DNA of 40,971 nt from Pseudoalteromonas sp. 0303 (GCF_013349995.1 NZ_JABVXF010000037.1:1-40971); one strand, 5' to 3'; numbered from the stretch's first letter, positions 23,792 through 32,306 are shown. Notes: a model not told the origin generated them from the letters alone. Program-made: numbers and translations.

Positions 23792-23827
23792 GCACGATAT
23801 ATCGCGAATACTCGCGATATATCACGA
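23792..23827. promoter_or_regulatory. two 16-bp palindromic activator sites (UAS) for ccoG
   Basis: GCACGATATATCGCGA (23792-23807) and TCGCGATATATCACGA (23812-23827) are two copies of one palindrome, with half-site TCGYGA and a 4-base centre. Their centres are 20 bp apart, about two helical turns. They lie roughly 80-110 bp upstream of the -12 element, as expected for a sigma-54 activator. A third copy is at 25250-25265. Confidence 0.75.
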
Positions 23828-23828
23828 A

Positions 23829-25241
23829 TTAGCGCTTTATTGACAGCTTTTTCATCTTTGATCTAAGGGTACTTTCTGGCAGGCCCAGCAAGGTTGCGGC
23901 ACCATTTTCACCTGATATTTGCCCGTTACAGCGTTTTAGCACATCACAAATATGCTGCTTTTGTACAGCATCAAGAGAAACCACCTGCTCATTTGATTGC
24001 TCGTTACTCAAAGGTGCAGACAGCTGTAATACAGCTTGCTTAGACAGAATAGCTTCACGTTCTAGGATATTTTGTAGCTCACGAATATTACCAGGCCAAT
24101 CATAATTAGCTAACTTAGTGAGTGTTGCTTTGCTTAGCCCTTTTAACTGTTTACCTAAGCGCTTGTTTAACTGCGTAATAATATTTGCTGCAAGTAGTGG
24201 AATATCTTCCTTGCGTTCACGAAGCGCAGGCACACGAATAGGAAAGACATTTAGGCGATAATACAAGTCCATTCGAAAGCTACCCTGCTCAACCATTTGC
24301 CACAAGTTACGGTTTGTTGCAGCTAACACTCGGATATCAACTTTTAAAGTTTGACTGCCCCCAACGCGCTCAAACTCTTGCTCTTGTAGTACCCGCAGTA
24401 ATTTACTTTGCGCCTCTAATGGCAGCTCTGCCACTTCATCTAAAAATAAAGTGCCTTTATCAGCCAGTTCAAAACGCCCTTTTCTGCGTTCATTAGCGCC
24501 AGTAAACGCCCCTTTCTCATGACCAAATAACTCAGACTCAATTAAGTTGGCGGAAAACGCCGCGCAGTTTACTTTTATGAAAGGTTGCTCAGCACGATTG
24601 CTCAAGCGGTGAAGGTTTCGTGCCACTAGCTCTTTACCCGTGCCGTTTTCACCTAAAATCAAAACCGTACTATTGGTTTGGCTTACCAAGGTAATTTGCT
24701 CGAGCATACTTTGAAATGAATGACTTTGCCCAACTAAGCCAGAGTCTTGCCAATCTTCATTTAACTCTGAAATAAGGTAAGCATTTTCAGCTTGTAGCTG
24801 CTCAGATAAGTGCTGAACTTGTGCTAAGGCATCACGCAACGCCACTTCTGTTTGCTGTTGTTTGGATACATCGCGAAAAATCGCGACTGCCCCAATCAAG
24901 GCACCATTTTTATAAACTGGCGTTGAAGTATACTCAACAGCAAAATAGCTTCCATCTTTACGCCAGAATACTTCATCGTTTACATGACGGTGCTTGCCAT
25001 CGAACATAGTGCAATATATTTGGCATTCATCAGCAGGATATGGTGAGCCATCTTTACGAGTATGGTGATGATATTGGTGTATTTTTTTACCAAGGAGTTC
25101 GTCTGCTTTCCAGCCTGTCATGCGCTCCGCAGCAGGGTTTACAAAAACTGCATTACCCGATAAATCGAAGCCATAAATACCTTCACCTACGGCATTTAGC
25201 AGTAATGTGGGGTCGTTTAAAAATTCCTTGATCATTGCCAT
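23829..25241 (-). CDS. PAS-domain sigma-54-dependent activator (bEBP)
   Basis: The product is 470 residues. A PAS domain (about 10-125; GEGIYGFDLSGNAVFVNPAAERMTGW) is followed by a coiled-coil linker (about 128-162) and the AAA+ domain: Walker A GENGTGKE (197-204), sigma-54-contact loop GAFTGA (244-249), Walker B GTLFLDEV (263-270), then NIRELQNILEREAIL. The C-terminal Fis-type helix-turn-helix is ATLLGLPESTLRSKMKK. The PAS has HHHTRKDGSPYPADECQIYC, with His and Cys residues that could bind a cofactor, though this is not shown. ATG 25241 is one choice; GTG 25244 and ATG 25235 are close. The gene ends directly before the ccoG activator sites. Confidence 0.92.
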   Translation of the reverse strand: MAMIKEFLNDPTLLLNAVGEGIYGFDLSGNAVFVNPAAERMTGWKADELLGKKIHQYHHHTRKDGSPYPADECQIYCTMFDGKHRHVNDEVFWRKDGSYFAVEYTSTPVYKNGALIGAVAIFRDVSKQQQTEVALRDALAQVQHLSEQLQAENAYLISELNEDWQDSGLVGQSHSFQSMLEQITLVSQTNSTVLILGENGTGKELVARNLHRLSNRAEQPFIKVNCAAFSANLIESELFGHEKGAFTGANERRKGRFELADKGTLFLDEVAELPLEAQSKLLRVLQEQEFERVGGSQTLKVDIRVLAATNRNLWQMVEQGSFRMDLYYRLNVFPIRVPALRERKEDIPLLAANIITQLNKRLGKQLKGLSKATLTKLANYDWPGNIRELQNILEREAILSKQAVLQLSAPLSNEQSNEQVVSLDAVQKQHICDVLKRCNGQISGENGAATLLGLPESTLRSKMKKLSIKR

Positions 25242-25249
25242 CACTCAAT

Positions 25250-25265
25250 TCGCGAAATATCACGA
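25250..25265. promoter_or_regulatory. third palindrome, over the start of the activator gene
   Basis: TCGCGAAATATCACGA differs from the 23812 site by one base. It begins 9 bases before the activator's start codon and covers the predicted +1 region of its sigma-70 promoter. This suggests the activator represses its own gene. Confidence 0.65.
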
Positions 25266-25268
25266 GCA

Positions 25269-25297
25269 ATTATGACAAGGTTGAACATGCTTAACAA
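25269..25297 (-). promoter_or_regulatory. sigma-70 promoter of the activator gene
   Basis: On the minus strand, TTGTTA (complement of 25292-25297) is followed after exactly 17 bases by CATAAT (complement of 25269-25274). Transcription would start near 25262, inside the 25250-25265 palindrome. Confidence 0.6.
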
Positions 25298-25309
25298 GCA
25301 ATTACAAAA

Positions 25310-25330
25310 AAAGCGGCTAGAAGCCGCTTT
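25310..25330 (-). terminator. terminator after the DUF1439 lipoprotein gene
   Basis: AAAGCGGCT, loop AGA, AGCCGCTTT form a 9-bp stem followed on the minus strand by more Ts (complement of 25306-25309). It lies 17 bases after the stop and isolates the sigma-54 activator gene from upstream transcription. Confidence 0.88.
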
Positions 25331-25346
25331 AAAATATCAAATAGTT

Positions 25347-25904
25347 TTACAGTGTGGGCACTAAAATAATTTCACCCTGAGATACTTTCATATCTAATGG
25401 TAGTTTGCTCAACAATGCGACTTTAGGGTCGTTCATATTTAGCTTATAGACAGGGTTAACCGCTAAAAAGCCGTTAATCACTTGCATTGCTTGGTCATCT
25501 AATAAGTTTAAACTGCCCTTGAAACCCGCGGTGTCGATTGTTGTATCAACCAGTTTTACATTACGTAAAAAGACCGCTTTTTTCTCGCTGTCATAAAATG
25601 GGCTACCTTCAATTTGTAGCTTTAAACGTACTGGATACTTAAGCGCAAATGCTTTGATGACAGCACTAGAATCGGCTCCTAAAACCACCACATCACGCTT
25701 ATCTGGGCCAACATTGACACTCAGGTCGTTTACTGCAAAATCAACTGGTAAGCCCATCAGCTTAATCTGTTCACTTAGTTTTGGTAATTGATTAGCAAGG
25801 GCTGCTTCAATTTCAGAATTGGTAAACGAGTAAACAGACATCCCTTGATCTGTACTTTTACATGCCCCTAAAAATAAACAGGTAAGTAGTAATAAAATTC
25901 TCAT
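25347..25904 (-). CDS. DUF1439 lipoprotein (YceB-like)
   Basis: The product is 185 residues. The start is MRILLLLTCLFLGAC with GAGGAAAAC upstream; a Met six codons earlier lacks such a site. The lipobox LGAC puts the lipidated Cys at residue 15. The mature part has the TULIP-like DUF1439 pattern: YSFTNSEIEAALANQLPK, VDFAVNDLSVNVGPDKRDVVVLG, LKLQIEGSPFYDSEKKAVFLRNVKLVD and a C-terminal VSQGEIILVP. YceB-type proteins sit in the outer or inner membrane facing the periplasm; the exact role is not known. Confidence 0.88.
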   Translation of the reverse strand: MRILLLLTCLFLGACKSTDQGMSVYSFTNSEIEAALANQLPKLSEQIKLMGLPVDFAVNDLSVNVGPDKRDVVVLGADSSAVIKAFALKYPVRLKLQIEGSPFYDSEKKAVFLRNVKLVDTTIDTAGFKGSLNLLDDQAMQVINGFLAVNPVYKLNMNDPKVALLSKLPLDMKVSQGEIILVPTL

Positions 25905-25930
25905 TGTTTTCCTCAAAAACACACGGAAAA

Positions 25931-25952
25931 AAACCGCTTAAAAAAGCGGTTT
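25931..25952 (-). terminator. terminator after the DUF349 gene
   Basis: AAACCGCTT (25931-25939), loop AAAA, AAGCGGTTT (25944-25952) are perfect 9-bp arms. On the minus strand the stem runs into a seven-T run. It follows the DUF349 stop by about 7 bases. Confidence 0.87.
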
Positions 25953-25958
25953 TATTCG

Positions 25959-28640
25959 TTAAATTGCAAATATTGCTTTAAGCCTTGCTAGTGTGTCAGC
26001 TGAAACTGAACCCTCACTGACTGCAAGTAATTGCTTTAAGTAATAATAAACATCTGCGTGCTCGCCACGGTGTTTATCATCTAACATCGCAACTTGCTCT
26101 GTCATACGTAACTGACTATCAGCCGATTCAACGCCCGCTAGAATTTCGATACGAGTTAACAGCTGCGCAGCGTTTAGATTAGTTATTAATGAAGCTTGGA
26201 ACTGCGAAGGCAGTTCACTGTGGCTCTCAAGAGCTGCAAATAAAGCCGTTAATTTAGACTGCTCTGCTTGTTTGCTGATTTGCGCTGTTTTTGCGCTAAT
26301 CGCGGTCTCTAACTGGGTCACGCGTGCCGATAATGCTTTTGAGTACTCAAGCTCTGCAAGCTTCACTGTTAAATCTTTAAGCTGTGCAAGGTGCACTACG
26401 GTCTCAAGTGCAGACTCAAGCTCACTTAATTGCTCTGCGGCAACTTCGTCATTTTGTTGCTGAACTTGCTTTTGCTGTTCAAACTCGGCACTGCGCTTAG
26501 CAAAGGTGTCGTCATTAACTCGTCTGAATTGCTGCCATAAAGTGTTTTCAGCTTTCATTCCAGCAAAGCCAATAGTCTGCCATGTTTGTTGAAGTGCTTT
26601 TAGCTCCTGGCAAGCAGCAGCTAAATCATCGCTTTGTGATAACTGTGTTGCTTGCTCAACAAGTGCCGCTTTTTGCTCAGCATTTGCTTTATGAAATGCA
26701 GCAAGTTGACCTTGAACTTGTGATTGCGCAGCTTTAAATTGCGCTTGTAGTTCACGGTATGTTTTAGGATCGACGTTACCTGCAGAACGCCACGCTTTTG
26801 CGGTACGGTTGAACTTGCTTTCAAACTGCTTCCAATCAAACTCATCAGAAGAGGTATCAAGCTCTGTTAACTGCTGCATTTGCGAGATTATTTCAACGCG
26901 CTGTGCTTTAGCTTGTTCACGTTGCTGCTCCTGCTCTGCAAAATACTCACGACACGGCGCAAACAGTAATTCAATTTGTTGATCGAATAACTCGCCTTGT
27001 TGCTTTTCTGCATCAGTATCTAAACGCCCTAACTCATTCCAACGACGTCGTAACTGTTTAACTTGCTCTGCGCGTTGTTTAGGGTCAGTGCACTCGGTTG
27101 CAACAAGTTCATTTACTTCAACAAGTAATGCATCACGCTTTGGCGCTGATGCGTATTTTTGCCAATCTTTTGCTTCTGCTAATTGCGCTTCTAAATCAGC
27201 TTTCAAGCTATTTAATGGCTGCTTATAATAGTCTGTAAGTGTTGCGTATAGCTCTTCAAAACCTTTAAACACACCAAAGGCAACATTAAAGCGACCTTGG
27301 TCAATTAAGCGTTTTACATCACGAGCTTTACGCTTCGCTGTTTGCTGATTTTTCTCAAACTTATTGGTCAGCGGTGCCATCGCTTGCTGCCAGCGGTTTA
27401 CTGTTTCAGCTAAATTGGCTTTAAAGCGACCTTGTAAACGACTAGGAATACTAGCCAGCTTTTTGCGCGCTAATTTTTGCTGTTGCTCAAACTGCTGTTT
27501 TAGCCCGTCAAACTCGCTTTCGTCTTCAGTTGTCGCAACTGAGTTTAATTGATCAAATGCCTCTTTAAACTCAGCAATAGCACTAACCAGTTGCGGTAAC
27601 TGCTCAACTTGGTTAAATAAATTTGTTAAATGTTGTTTTACATCACGCACAGTTTTGTTATCAGCTAAGTCCGACTCTGCTAACGCATCTTTTGCCTCTG
27701 CAACTTTTGCCTCGAGCCAATCTTGCTGAATTTGCTCTGGCGTTTCTAAGCCTAATTGCAATGCATTTTCAATTTCTTCGCCAATTGCTTCAAGGCTTGC
27801 CAGTGCTAATACCTGACGTTGTTGTTCAGCTAACGCTTGCTGCGCGGCTTCATGCTCTTTACTTAAACCTGCAATATGAGACTCAAGCTTTTGCGTAATC
27901 GCTGAATACTTCTTATCTAACGTGCTTACTTGCTCATCGCTCAGCCATTTTAGTTCGATAGCTTGCCACTGCTGTAATAACTCAGCATGTTGCATCGACA
28001 CTAACTGAAAGTCATTTTTATCACGAAGCGCATTAAGCTTTGCTAAAACCACACGTGTATCAGCTTCTACTTTGGCAGGCATTTCTATCGCTAAGCGTTC
28101 ATTGTCAAGATGAGTCGCCAGTTGTGTGTGTGCCTCACCTTTTGCATGCTTTAATAGTGATTTAGCAAGTTGATGATTAATCACAAGCTCAACAAGTTGC
28201 AATTGCAGCTCTTCACGGCCTTCTTTAAAAGCTTTATCAATTAAGCTTGGGTTTGCTAAACGCTTTAATAACTTAACACGAACTTGAAGTTCTTTTTCTG
28301 CAAAGGCGAGCTTCTCAAGAGTTTTGACTGGTGCATAACGCTCAATAAACTCATTTTTGATATTTGCATCTAGCTGGCTATCGGTATTTAAAACCGCTTG
28401 GTTAATATGCTGTTCTGCAACGTCTTTAAGTGCTTGGTCTTGCTTGTATGCTTGCCACCATAAAACAATATCGTTCACTTTGTTTAATGCTTTTTTGCGG
28501 ATCTCAGCTGAGCTGTCTTCAAGGGCAATGCTATTTAAGATGCTAAGGTCACGCTCTGTATCAAGACGTTCTACCGCAGCTAAACGCACTTGGTTTTTAG
28601 GATGCTTCCACTTTGGAGTAAACAGGTGTTTAAAGATCAT
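25959..28640 (-). CDS. large DUF349-domain coiled-coil protein
   Basis: The product is 893 residues. The N-terminal 60-190 residues look like HEAT-type helical repeats (PKNQVRLAAVERL, LEDSSAEIRKKALNKV). The rest is Gln/Ala/Lys-rich helix with several DUF349 units: FKANLAETVNRWQQA, EQVKQLRRRWNELGRLD, FDWKQFESKFNRTAKAWRSAG and ALQQTWQTIGFAG...LWQQFRRVND. No signal or membrane segment is present. Function is unknown in general. The start is taken as ATG 28640, inside the end of the upstream DUF1315 gene, with AGG ten bases before; GTG at 28646 is possible. Confidence 0.9.
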   Translation of the reverse strand: MIFKHLFTPKWKHPKNQVRLAAVERLDTERDLSILNSIALEDSSAEIRKKALNKVNDIVLWWQAYKQDQALKDVAEQHINQAVLNTDSQLDANIKNEFIERYAPVKTLEKLAFAEKELQVRVKLLKRLANPSLIDKAFKEGREELQLQLVELVINHQLAKSLLKHAKGEAHTQLATHLDNERLAIEMPAKVEADTRVVLAKLNALRDKNDFQLVSMQHAELLQQWQAIELKWLSDEQVSTLDKKYSAITQKLESHIAGLSKEHEAAQQALAEQQRQVLALASLEAIGEEIENALQLGLETPEQIQQDWLEAKVAEAKDALAESDLADNKTVRDVKQHLTNLFNQVEQLPQLVSAIAEFKEAFDQLNSVATTEDESEFDGLKQQFEQQQKLARKKLASIPSRLQGRFKANLAETVNRWQQAMAPLTNKFEKNQQTAKRKARDVKRLIDQGRFNVAFGVFKGFEELYATLTDYYKQPLNSLKADLEAQLAEAKDWQKYASAPKRDALLVEVNELVATECTDPKQRAEQVKQLRRRWNELGRLDTDAEKQQGELFDQQIELLFAPCREYFAEQEQQREQAKAQRVEIISQMQQLTELDTSSDEFDWKQFESKFNRTAKAWRSAGNVDPKTYRELQAQFKAAQSQVQGQLAAFHKANAEQKAALVEQATQLSQSDDLAAACQELKALQQTWQTIGFAGMKAENTLWQQFRRVNDDTFAKRSAEFEQQKQVQQQNDEVAAEQLSELESALETVVHLAQLKDLTVKLAELEYSKALSARVTQLETAISAKTAQISKQAEQSKLTALFAALESHSELPSQFQASLITNLNAAQLLTRIEILAGVESADSQLRMTEQVAMLDDKHRGEHADVYYYLKQLLAVSEGSVSADTLARLKAIFAI

Positions 28641-28911
28641 TTTCACTAAACCTAGCTATTTCATTTTCTGATGCGAATTCTTTTTGCAATTGAGCTTTGC
28701 TCTTTTGCACCATTTCACCATTTGCGCCAATGGTAAACTGCTCATTGCTTTGCGAAACTTTAGCTTGATAAAGCATCACGAGTTGAACGGTTTGTTGTTT
28801 TTGTTCTTCAGACAAAGGAGTGCCGTCAGGCCACTTACCCGTTGAGGCACCATACTGAAGACGTTCAAATACTTCTGGGGTGATATTTTTAACGATGTGA
28901 TCAATATTCAT
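28630..28911 (-). CDS. DUF1315 family protein (YeaC-like)
   Basis: The product is 93 residues. The N-terminus (MNIDHIVKNITPEVFERLQYGASTGKWPDG with TPLSEEQKQQTVQLVMLYQAK) is the DUF1315 signature. The C-terminal third is polar. It is soluble with no motif of known activity. It is tightly packed: 1 base after the zinc-ribbon gene and overlapping the DUF349 gene by 11 bases, suggesting one transcript of three genes. Confidence 0.9.
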   Translation of the reverse strand: MNIDHIVKNITPEVFERLQYGASTGKWPDGTPLSEEQKQQTVQLVMLYQAKVSQSNEQFTIGANGEMVQKSKAQLQKEFASENEIARFSENDL

Positions 28912-28912
28912 G

Positions 28913-29239
28913 TTACTTTTTCTTTTTTAAAACAACTAAATAGATGCGGCTTACAAGATACCACACAAAACCTACTGCCATTGCCGATGTATAGGCATAC
29001 CACTCAAGAGACTTTGCTTCGGGGTGCATAAAGTAATAACAGAAAAAGCCCCCTAAAAATAAAATCAGTGCGAGGAAAGACTGATTCATAAACTTTTGTT
29101 GTCTACGAATGCGCGTTTCTTTTTGCATTTGCTGCAATTGCTCATTGCTTAGATCGGTGACTTGGCATTCACAATGCGGGCATTGCTTATGTTTGTCAGA
29201 TATTGATTTTGCACACTGCGGGCAACTAATAATCGCCAT
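28913..29239 (-). CDS. zinc-ribbon membrane protein
   Basis: The product is 108 residues. A zinc ribbon at the N-terminus (CPQC near residue 6, CPHC near residue 20) is followed by a basic helix (QKETRIRRQQKFMNQ), TM1 (LALILFLGGFFCYYFM), a short loop and TM2 (YAYTSAMAVGFVWYLVSRIYLVVL), and it ends KKKK. The ATG at 29239 has GGAGAAAGAT before it; a Met seven codons upstream is less likely. Function is unknown. It heads the zinc-ribbon / DUF1315 / DUF349 gene group. Confidence 0.8.
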   Translation of the reverse strand: MAIISCPQCAKSISDKHKQCPHCECQVTDLSNEQLQQMQKETRIRRQQKFMNQSFLALILFLGGFFCYYFMHPEAKSLEWYAYTSAMAVGFVWYLVSRIYLVVLKKKK

Positions 29240-29260
29240 ATCTTTCTCCATACTACGCAT

Positions 29261-29282
29261 AAAAAAGGCGCCTTTAGGCGCC
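29261..29282 (-). terminator. terminator after the AGCS symporter gene
   Basis: GGCGCC (29267-29272), loop of four, GGCGCC (29277-29282), and on the minus strand TTTTTT (complement of 29261-29266). It is about 110 bases past the symporter stop and just upstream of the zinc-ribbon gene. Confidence 0.8.
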
Positions 29283-29390
29283 CTTTATTGTACTTGTTTT
29301 ATGAGTCGATGTCTTATTTGAATTTCATTCATTTGTGAAGATTCGAAAACCTGCACAACTAAATTCACTACAAAAACTCAAAAACCTGAT

Positions 29391-30893
29391 TTATTGTTTC
29401 TGTTTCGCCTTTTCAGCTAGACGCTTTTCCCAGAAAGTCGCATTTTTAATGCCTAATTTAACTGGATCAAAAGTGATTTCGCCACCGGCTTTCTTTTGAT
29501 CTTCGTAATCACGTAAGCAGTTAAGAGCAGGTTTTGCGACAAAGAAAATAGCCAAAATACCGACAATGTTGATCCAGGCCATTAAGCCTACGCCAATATC
29601 ACCAATATTCCAGATATAACCAGAGCTGTTTACCATGCCGTAAGCCACCATAAACATGATGACAAGCTTAACAATAACCAGTGGAATATTGCCTTTGAAA
29701 TAACGGTTTAAGTAAGCAACGTTCGTTTCAGCAATATAGTAATAAGCAAGAATTGTGGTAAATGCGAAGAAGAATAAAGCAATACCAACGAATGCTTCAC
29801 CAAAGCCACCAAATACGCTAAATAATGCCATTTGTGTGAAAGCAGCAGAGCCTACTTCTGTTGCAGCATCAACGTTTTGCACAATGAATTGACCTGCAGG
29901 TAACTCACCCACAATGTTGTATTGTTTTGTGATTAAAATCATTAACGCAGTTGCTGTACAAACAAAAATGGTATCAACATAAACAGAAAATGCTTGCACT
30001 AAGCCTTGCTGAGCTGGGTGATCAACTTCAGCAGCTGATGCTGCATGTGGACCCGTACCTTGACCTGCTTCGTTTGAGTAAATACCACGTTTAACACCCC
30101 AACCAATAGCAGCACCAAAGCCTGCTTGCGCGGTGAATGCATCAGATAAGATCATTGAGAAGATACCTGGCACTTTATCTAGGTTCAAGAACACCACGAT
30201 TAAAGCTAACACGATGTAACCTAGCGCCATAAATGGCACCACGATTTGTGTGAAGTTTGCGATACGTTTAATGCCACCAAAGATGATAAATGCAAGCACA
30301 ATTAAGATGATTGCAAGCGCAACAAGCTTAAAGCTACCTACTTCACCAAAGCTGGTGCTTACTAATGTGCCTTCACCAAAGACTTGTGTGAATGCATTAC
30401 CTACCGCATTGGCTTGAACGCCCGGAAGGAACACACCACAAGCAATAATCGCCGATACTGCAAATAATACGGCTAACCACTTTTGCTGTAAGCAGCGGTC
30501 GAAGTAAAATGCTGGACCGCCGCGATATTGACCATCTTCTTCTGATTTATAAATCTGACCAAGAGTTGACTCGGCATACGCAGTACTTGCGCCAAGGAAC
30601 GCAACTATCCACATCCAAAAAATCGCCCCTGGACCACCAAAGCCGATTGCTGCAGCAACCCCGGCAATATTACCGACACCTACACGGCCTGATAACGATA
30701 CAGCAAGTGCTTGGAATGAAGAAATACCCGTATCTGAATTATTAGAGCTAAGCAATAATTTACACATTTCTTTAAAATGTCTAACTTGTGCGAATCGGGT
30801 TAAAACGGAATAAAACAGACCTGCACCTAGACATAAATAAATGAGTGCACTACTCCAAATTATGTCATTAACGGCGCTTACTAAAGCTTCCAT
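29391..30893 (-). CDS. alanine/glycine:cation symporter, AGCS family
   Basis: The product is 500 residues with about ten TM segments. Family marks are SSFQALAVSLSGRVGVGNIAGVAAAIGFGGPGAIFWMW, GGPAFYFDRCL, and GWGVKRGIYSNEAGQGTGPHAASAAEVDHP near the middle. It takes up Ala or Gly (or D-Ala) with Na+ or H+. The C-terminal tail is Lys-rich and soluble. It is a single gene with its own terminator; the upstream gap to 31178 contains a long inverted repeat. Confidence 0.94.
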   Translation of the reverse strand: MEALVSAVNDIIWSSALIYLCLGAGLFYSVLTRFAQVRHFKEMCKLLLSSNNSDTGISSFQALAVSLSGRVGVGNIAGVAAAIGFGGPGAIFWMWIVAFLGASTAYAESTLGQIYKSEEDGQYRGGPAFYFDRCLQQKWLAVLFAVSAIIACGVFLPGVQANAVGNAFTQVFGEGTLVSTSFGEVGSFKLVALAIILIVLAFIIFGGIKRIANFTQIVVPFMALGYIVLALIVVFLNLDKVPGIFSMILSDAFTAQAGFGAAIGWGVKRGIYSNEAGQGTGPHAASAAEVDHPAQQGLVQAFSVYVDTIFVCTATALMILITKQYNIVGELPAGQFIVQNVDAATEVGSAAFTQMALFSVFGGFGEAFVGIALFFFAFTTILAYYYIAETNVAYLNRYFKGNIPLVIVKLVIMFMVAYGMVNSSGYIWNIGDIGVGLMAWINIVGILAIFFVAKPALNCLRDYEDQKKAGGEITFDPVKLGIKNATFWEKRLAEKAKQKQ

Positions 30894-31013
30894 GGATATC
30901 CTCTATGATTATATTTTTTATTGTTAGTTACGATACTCAGCGTGAGCTTGTGAGAATGCGCGACACGATGACTGTGAGAAATAAAAATGAGATTTTGTTA
31001 CTTCACAGCTGAA

Positions 31014-31069
31014 CATATTGAATATTAACTTAAACCCACTAAGTTTGTTAACAGTTAATTTTCAATATG
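31014..31069. repeat. 17-bp near-perfect inverted repeat upstream of the symporter
   Basis: CATATTGAATATTAACT (31014-31030) and AGTTAATTTTCAATATG (31053-31069) are complementary at 16 of 17 positions around 22 bases. Neither strand has a terminator-like T-run after it. The element lies about 120-175 bases before the symporter start. The gap 30894-31178 contains no gene. Confidence 0.55.
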
Positions 31070-31141
31070 CTAAATGTACCTACCTCGTTAACATTTGATG
31101 CATCCTGCTCTACACCGTCATTTTTCAGTCAACAGATACAA

Positions 31142-31172
31142 TTACGGGCATCAGTTTTGCTGATGCCCGTAA
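31142..31172 (-). terminator. strong hairpin after the M14 carboxypeptidase gene
   Basis: TTACGGGCATCAG (31142-31154), loop TTTTG, CTGATGCCCGTAA (31160-31172) is a perfect 13-bp stem 6 bases after the stop. It has no T-run (minus strand continues TTGTATC), so termination may be partial. Confidence 0.65.
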
Positions 31173-31178
31173 GGTTCG

Positions 31179-32306
31179 TTATCTTAATTTATCAACCACG
31201 TTAACAATAGCCGCTAACGTATCTTGACCAAATTGATACGAGCGACGATCTGACCAGCCGTAATCTGGATCTGGTAAATCATCGTTATCTTTAAATGGCA
31301 TCTCTACCGTGTAAGCTAATGCATTAAATTCATGCGCAACAGCAGAAGAACCGACAGTTAGGTTAGCCTGGCCCGGCTCATCTTTTGGATAACCATGTTC
31401 GTCTTGGAACTCAGGCGTCACAGTTAAAAGCGCAGCTTTAAAGCTATCTTCTAACTCTTTTAAGCGATCATCGTAGCCTGGGATACCTTCACTACCCGCA
31501 ACAAAGTTATAAGGAATTGCCTCGTCACCATGAATATCTAAGTGCATATCAAGGCCCGTTTCACGCATTTTGTTAAGCACTAAGAAAACTTCAGGGCTAT
31601 TTTCCATGCTCGGTGTTTGCCATTCACGGTTCAAGTTAACACCTTTAGCGTTAGTACGTAGGTGACCACGCACACTGCCATCTGGGTTCATATTTGGCAC
31701 GATGTAGAATACCGCTTTAGATAATAGTGCCGCTGCATGCGGGTCTTCATCATCAAGTAATTTATGAAGTAAACCTTCAACGTACCACTCAGCCATAGTT
31801 TCGCCTGGGTGCTGGCGCGCCGTGATCCAGATTTTTTTCTTCTCACTGCTAGGAATACCCACACGTAAAACACTCATGTCACGGCCATCAAGGGTTTCGC
31901 CTAATGTTTCTATTTCACAAGCATGCTGGCTTTGTGCCCATGCTAGTAAATCTAAGTGGCGGTCATAGCTGTATGGCGCAAAGTAAGCAAAGTACATGCT
32001 GCTACACTCAGGCTCAACTTCGAATGATAGCGTGCCGTTTGCGTACTCAGATGGTACACGGAACCAAGTTTGACGGTCGTATGATGCAACCGCATGATAA
32101 CCTTCCCAGCCATCAGGGTATGCTGAGTTCTCTAGGTTATTAATGTGTAATTTATGGTTTTGAAACGCAGTTGTTTCAAGACGAAAGTGAAACCACTGGA
32201 AAAAATCAGACTGATTGTCTTTATTGATTTCTAATTGAATATTCAGTGGATCAACGGCTTCAATAACCTTGATATTACCACTGTCAAAATTGCTGGTGAT
32301 TTTCAT
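31179..32306 (-). CDS. M14-family carboxypeptidase (Nna1/CCP-like)
   Basis: The product is 375 residues, cytoplasmic. An N-terminal beta domain (about 1-125) with WFHFRLE and YFAYFAPYSYDRH is typical of the cytosolic carboxypeptidase branch. The catalytic domain has QHPGETMAEW (zinc ligands His166 and Glu169), NMNPDGSVRGHLRTNAKGVNLNREW, DIHGDE (His259) and the catalytic Glu335 in TVEMPFK. All ligands are intact. Bacterial members are thought to remove C-terminal residues from peptides; substrate unknown. It is a distinct gene from the shorter M14 at 20750. Confidence 0.92.
   Translation of the reverse strand: MKITSNFDSGNIKVIEAVDPLNIQLEINKDNQSDFFQWFHFRLETTAFQNHKLHINNLENSAYPDGWEGYHAVASYDRQTWFRVPSEYANGTLSFEVEPECSSMYFAYFAPYSYDRHLDLLAWAQSQHACEIETLGETLDGRDMSVLRVGIPSSEKKKIWITARQHPGETMAEWYVEGLLHKLLDDEDPHAAALLSKAVFYIVPNMNPDGSVRGHLRTNAKGVNLNREWQTPSMENSPEVFLVLNKMRETGLDMHLDIHGDEAIPYNFVAGSEGIPGYDDRLKELEDSFKAALLTVTPEFQDEHGYPKDEPGQANLTVGSSAVAHEFNALAYTVEMPFKDNDDLPDPDYGWSDRRSYQFGQDTLAAIVNVVDKLR

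Noticed and set aside
26621..26860. Second minus-strand frame inside the DUF349 gene
   Set aside because: It lies wholly within a well-supported gene, is Lys-rich low complexity and lacks a start signal.
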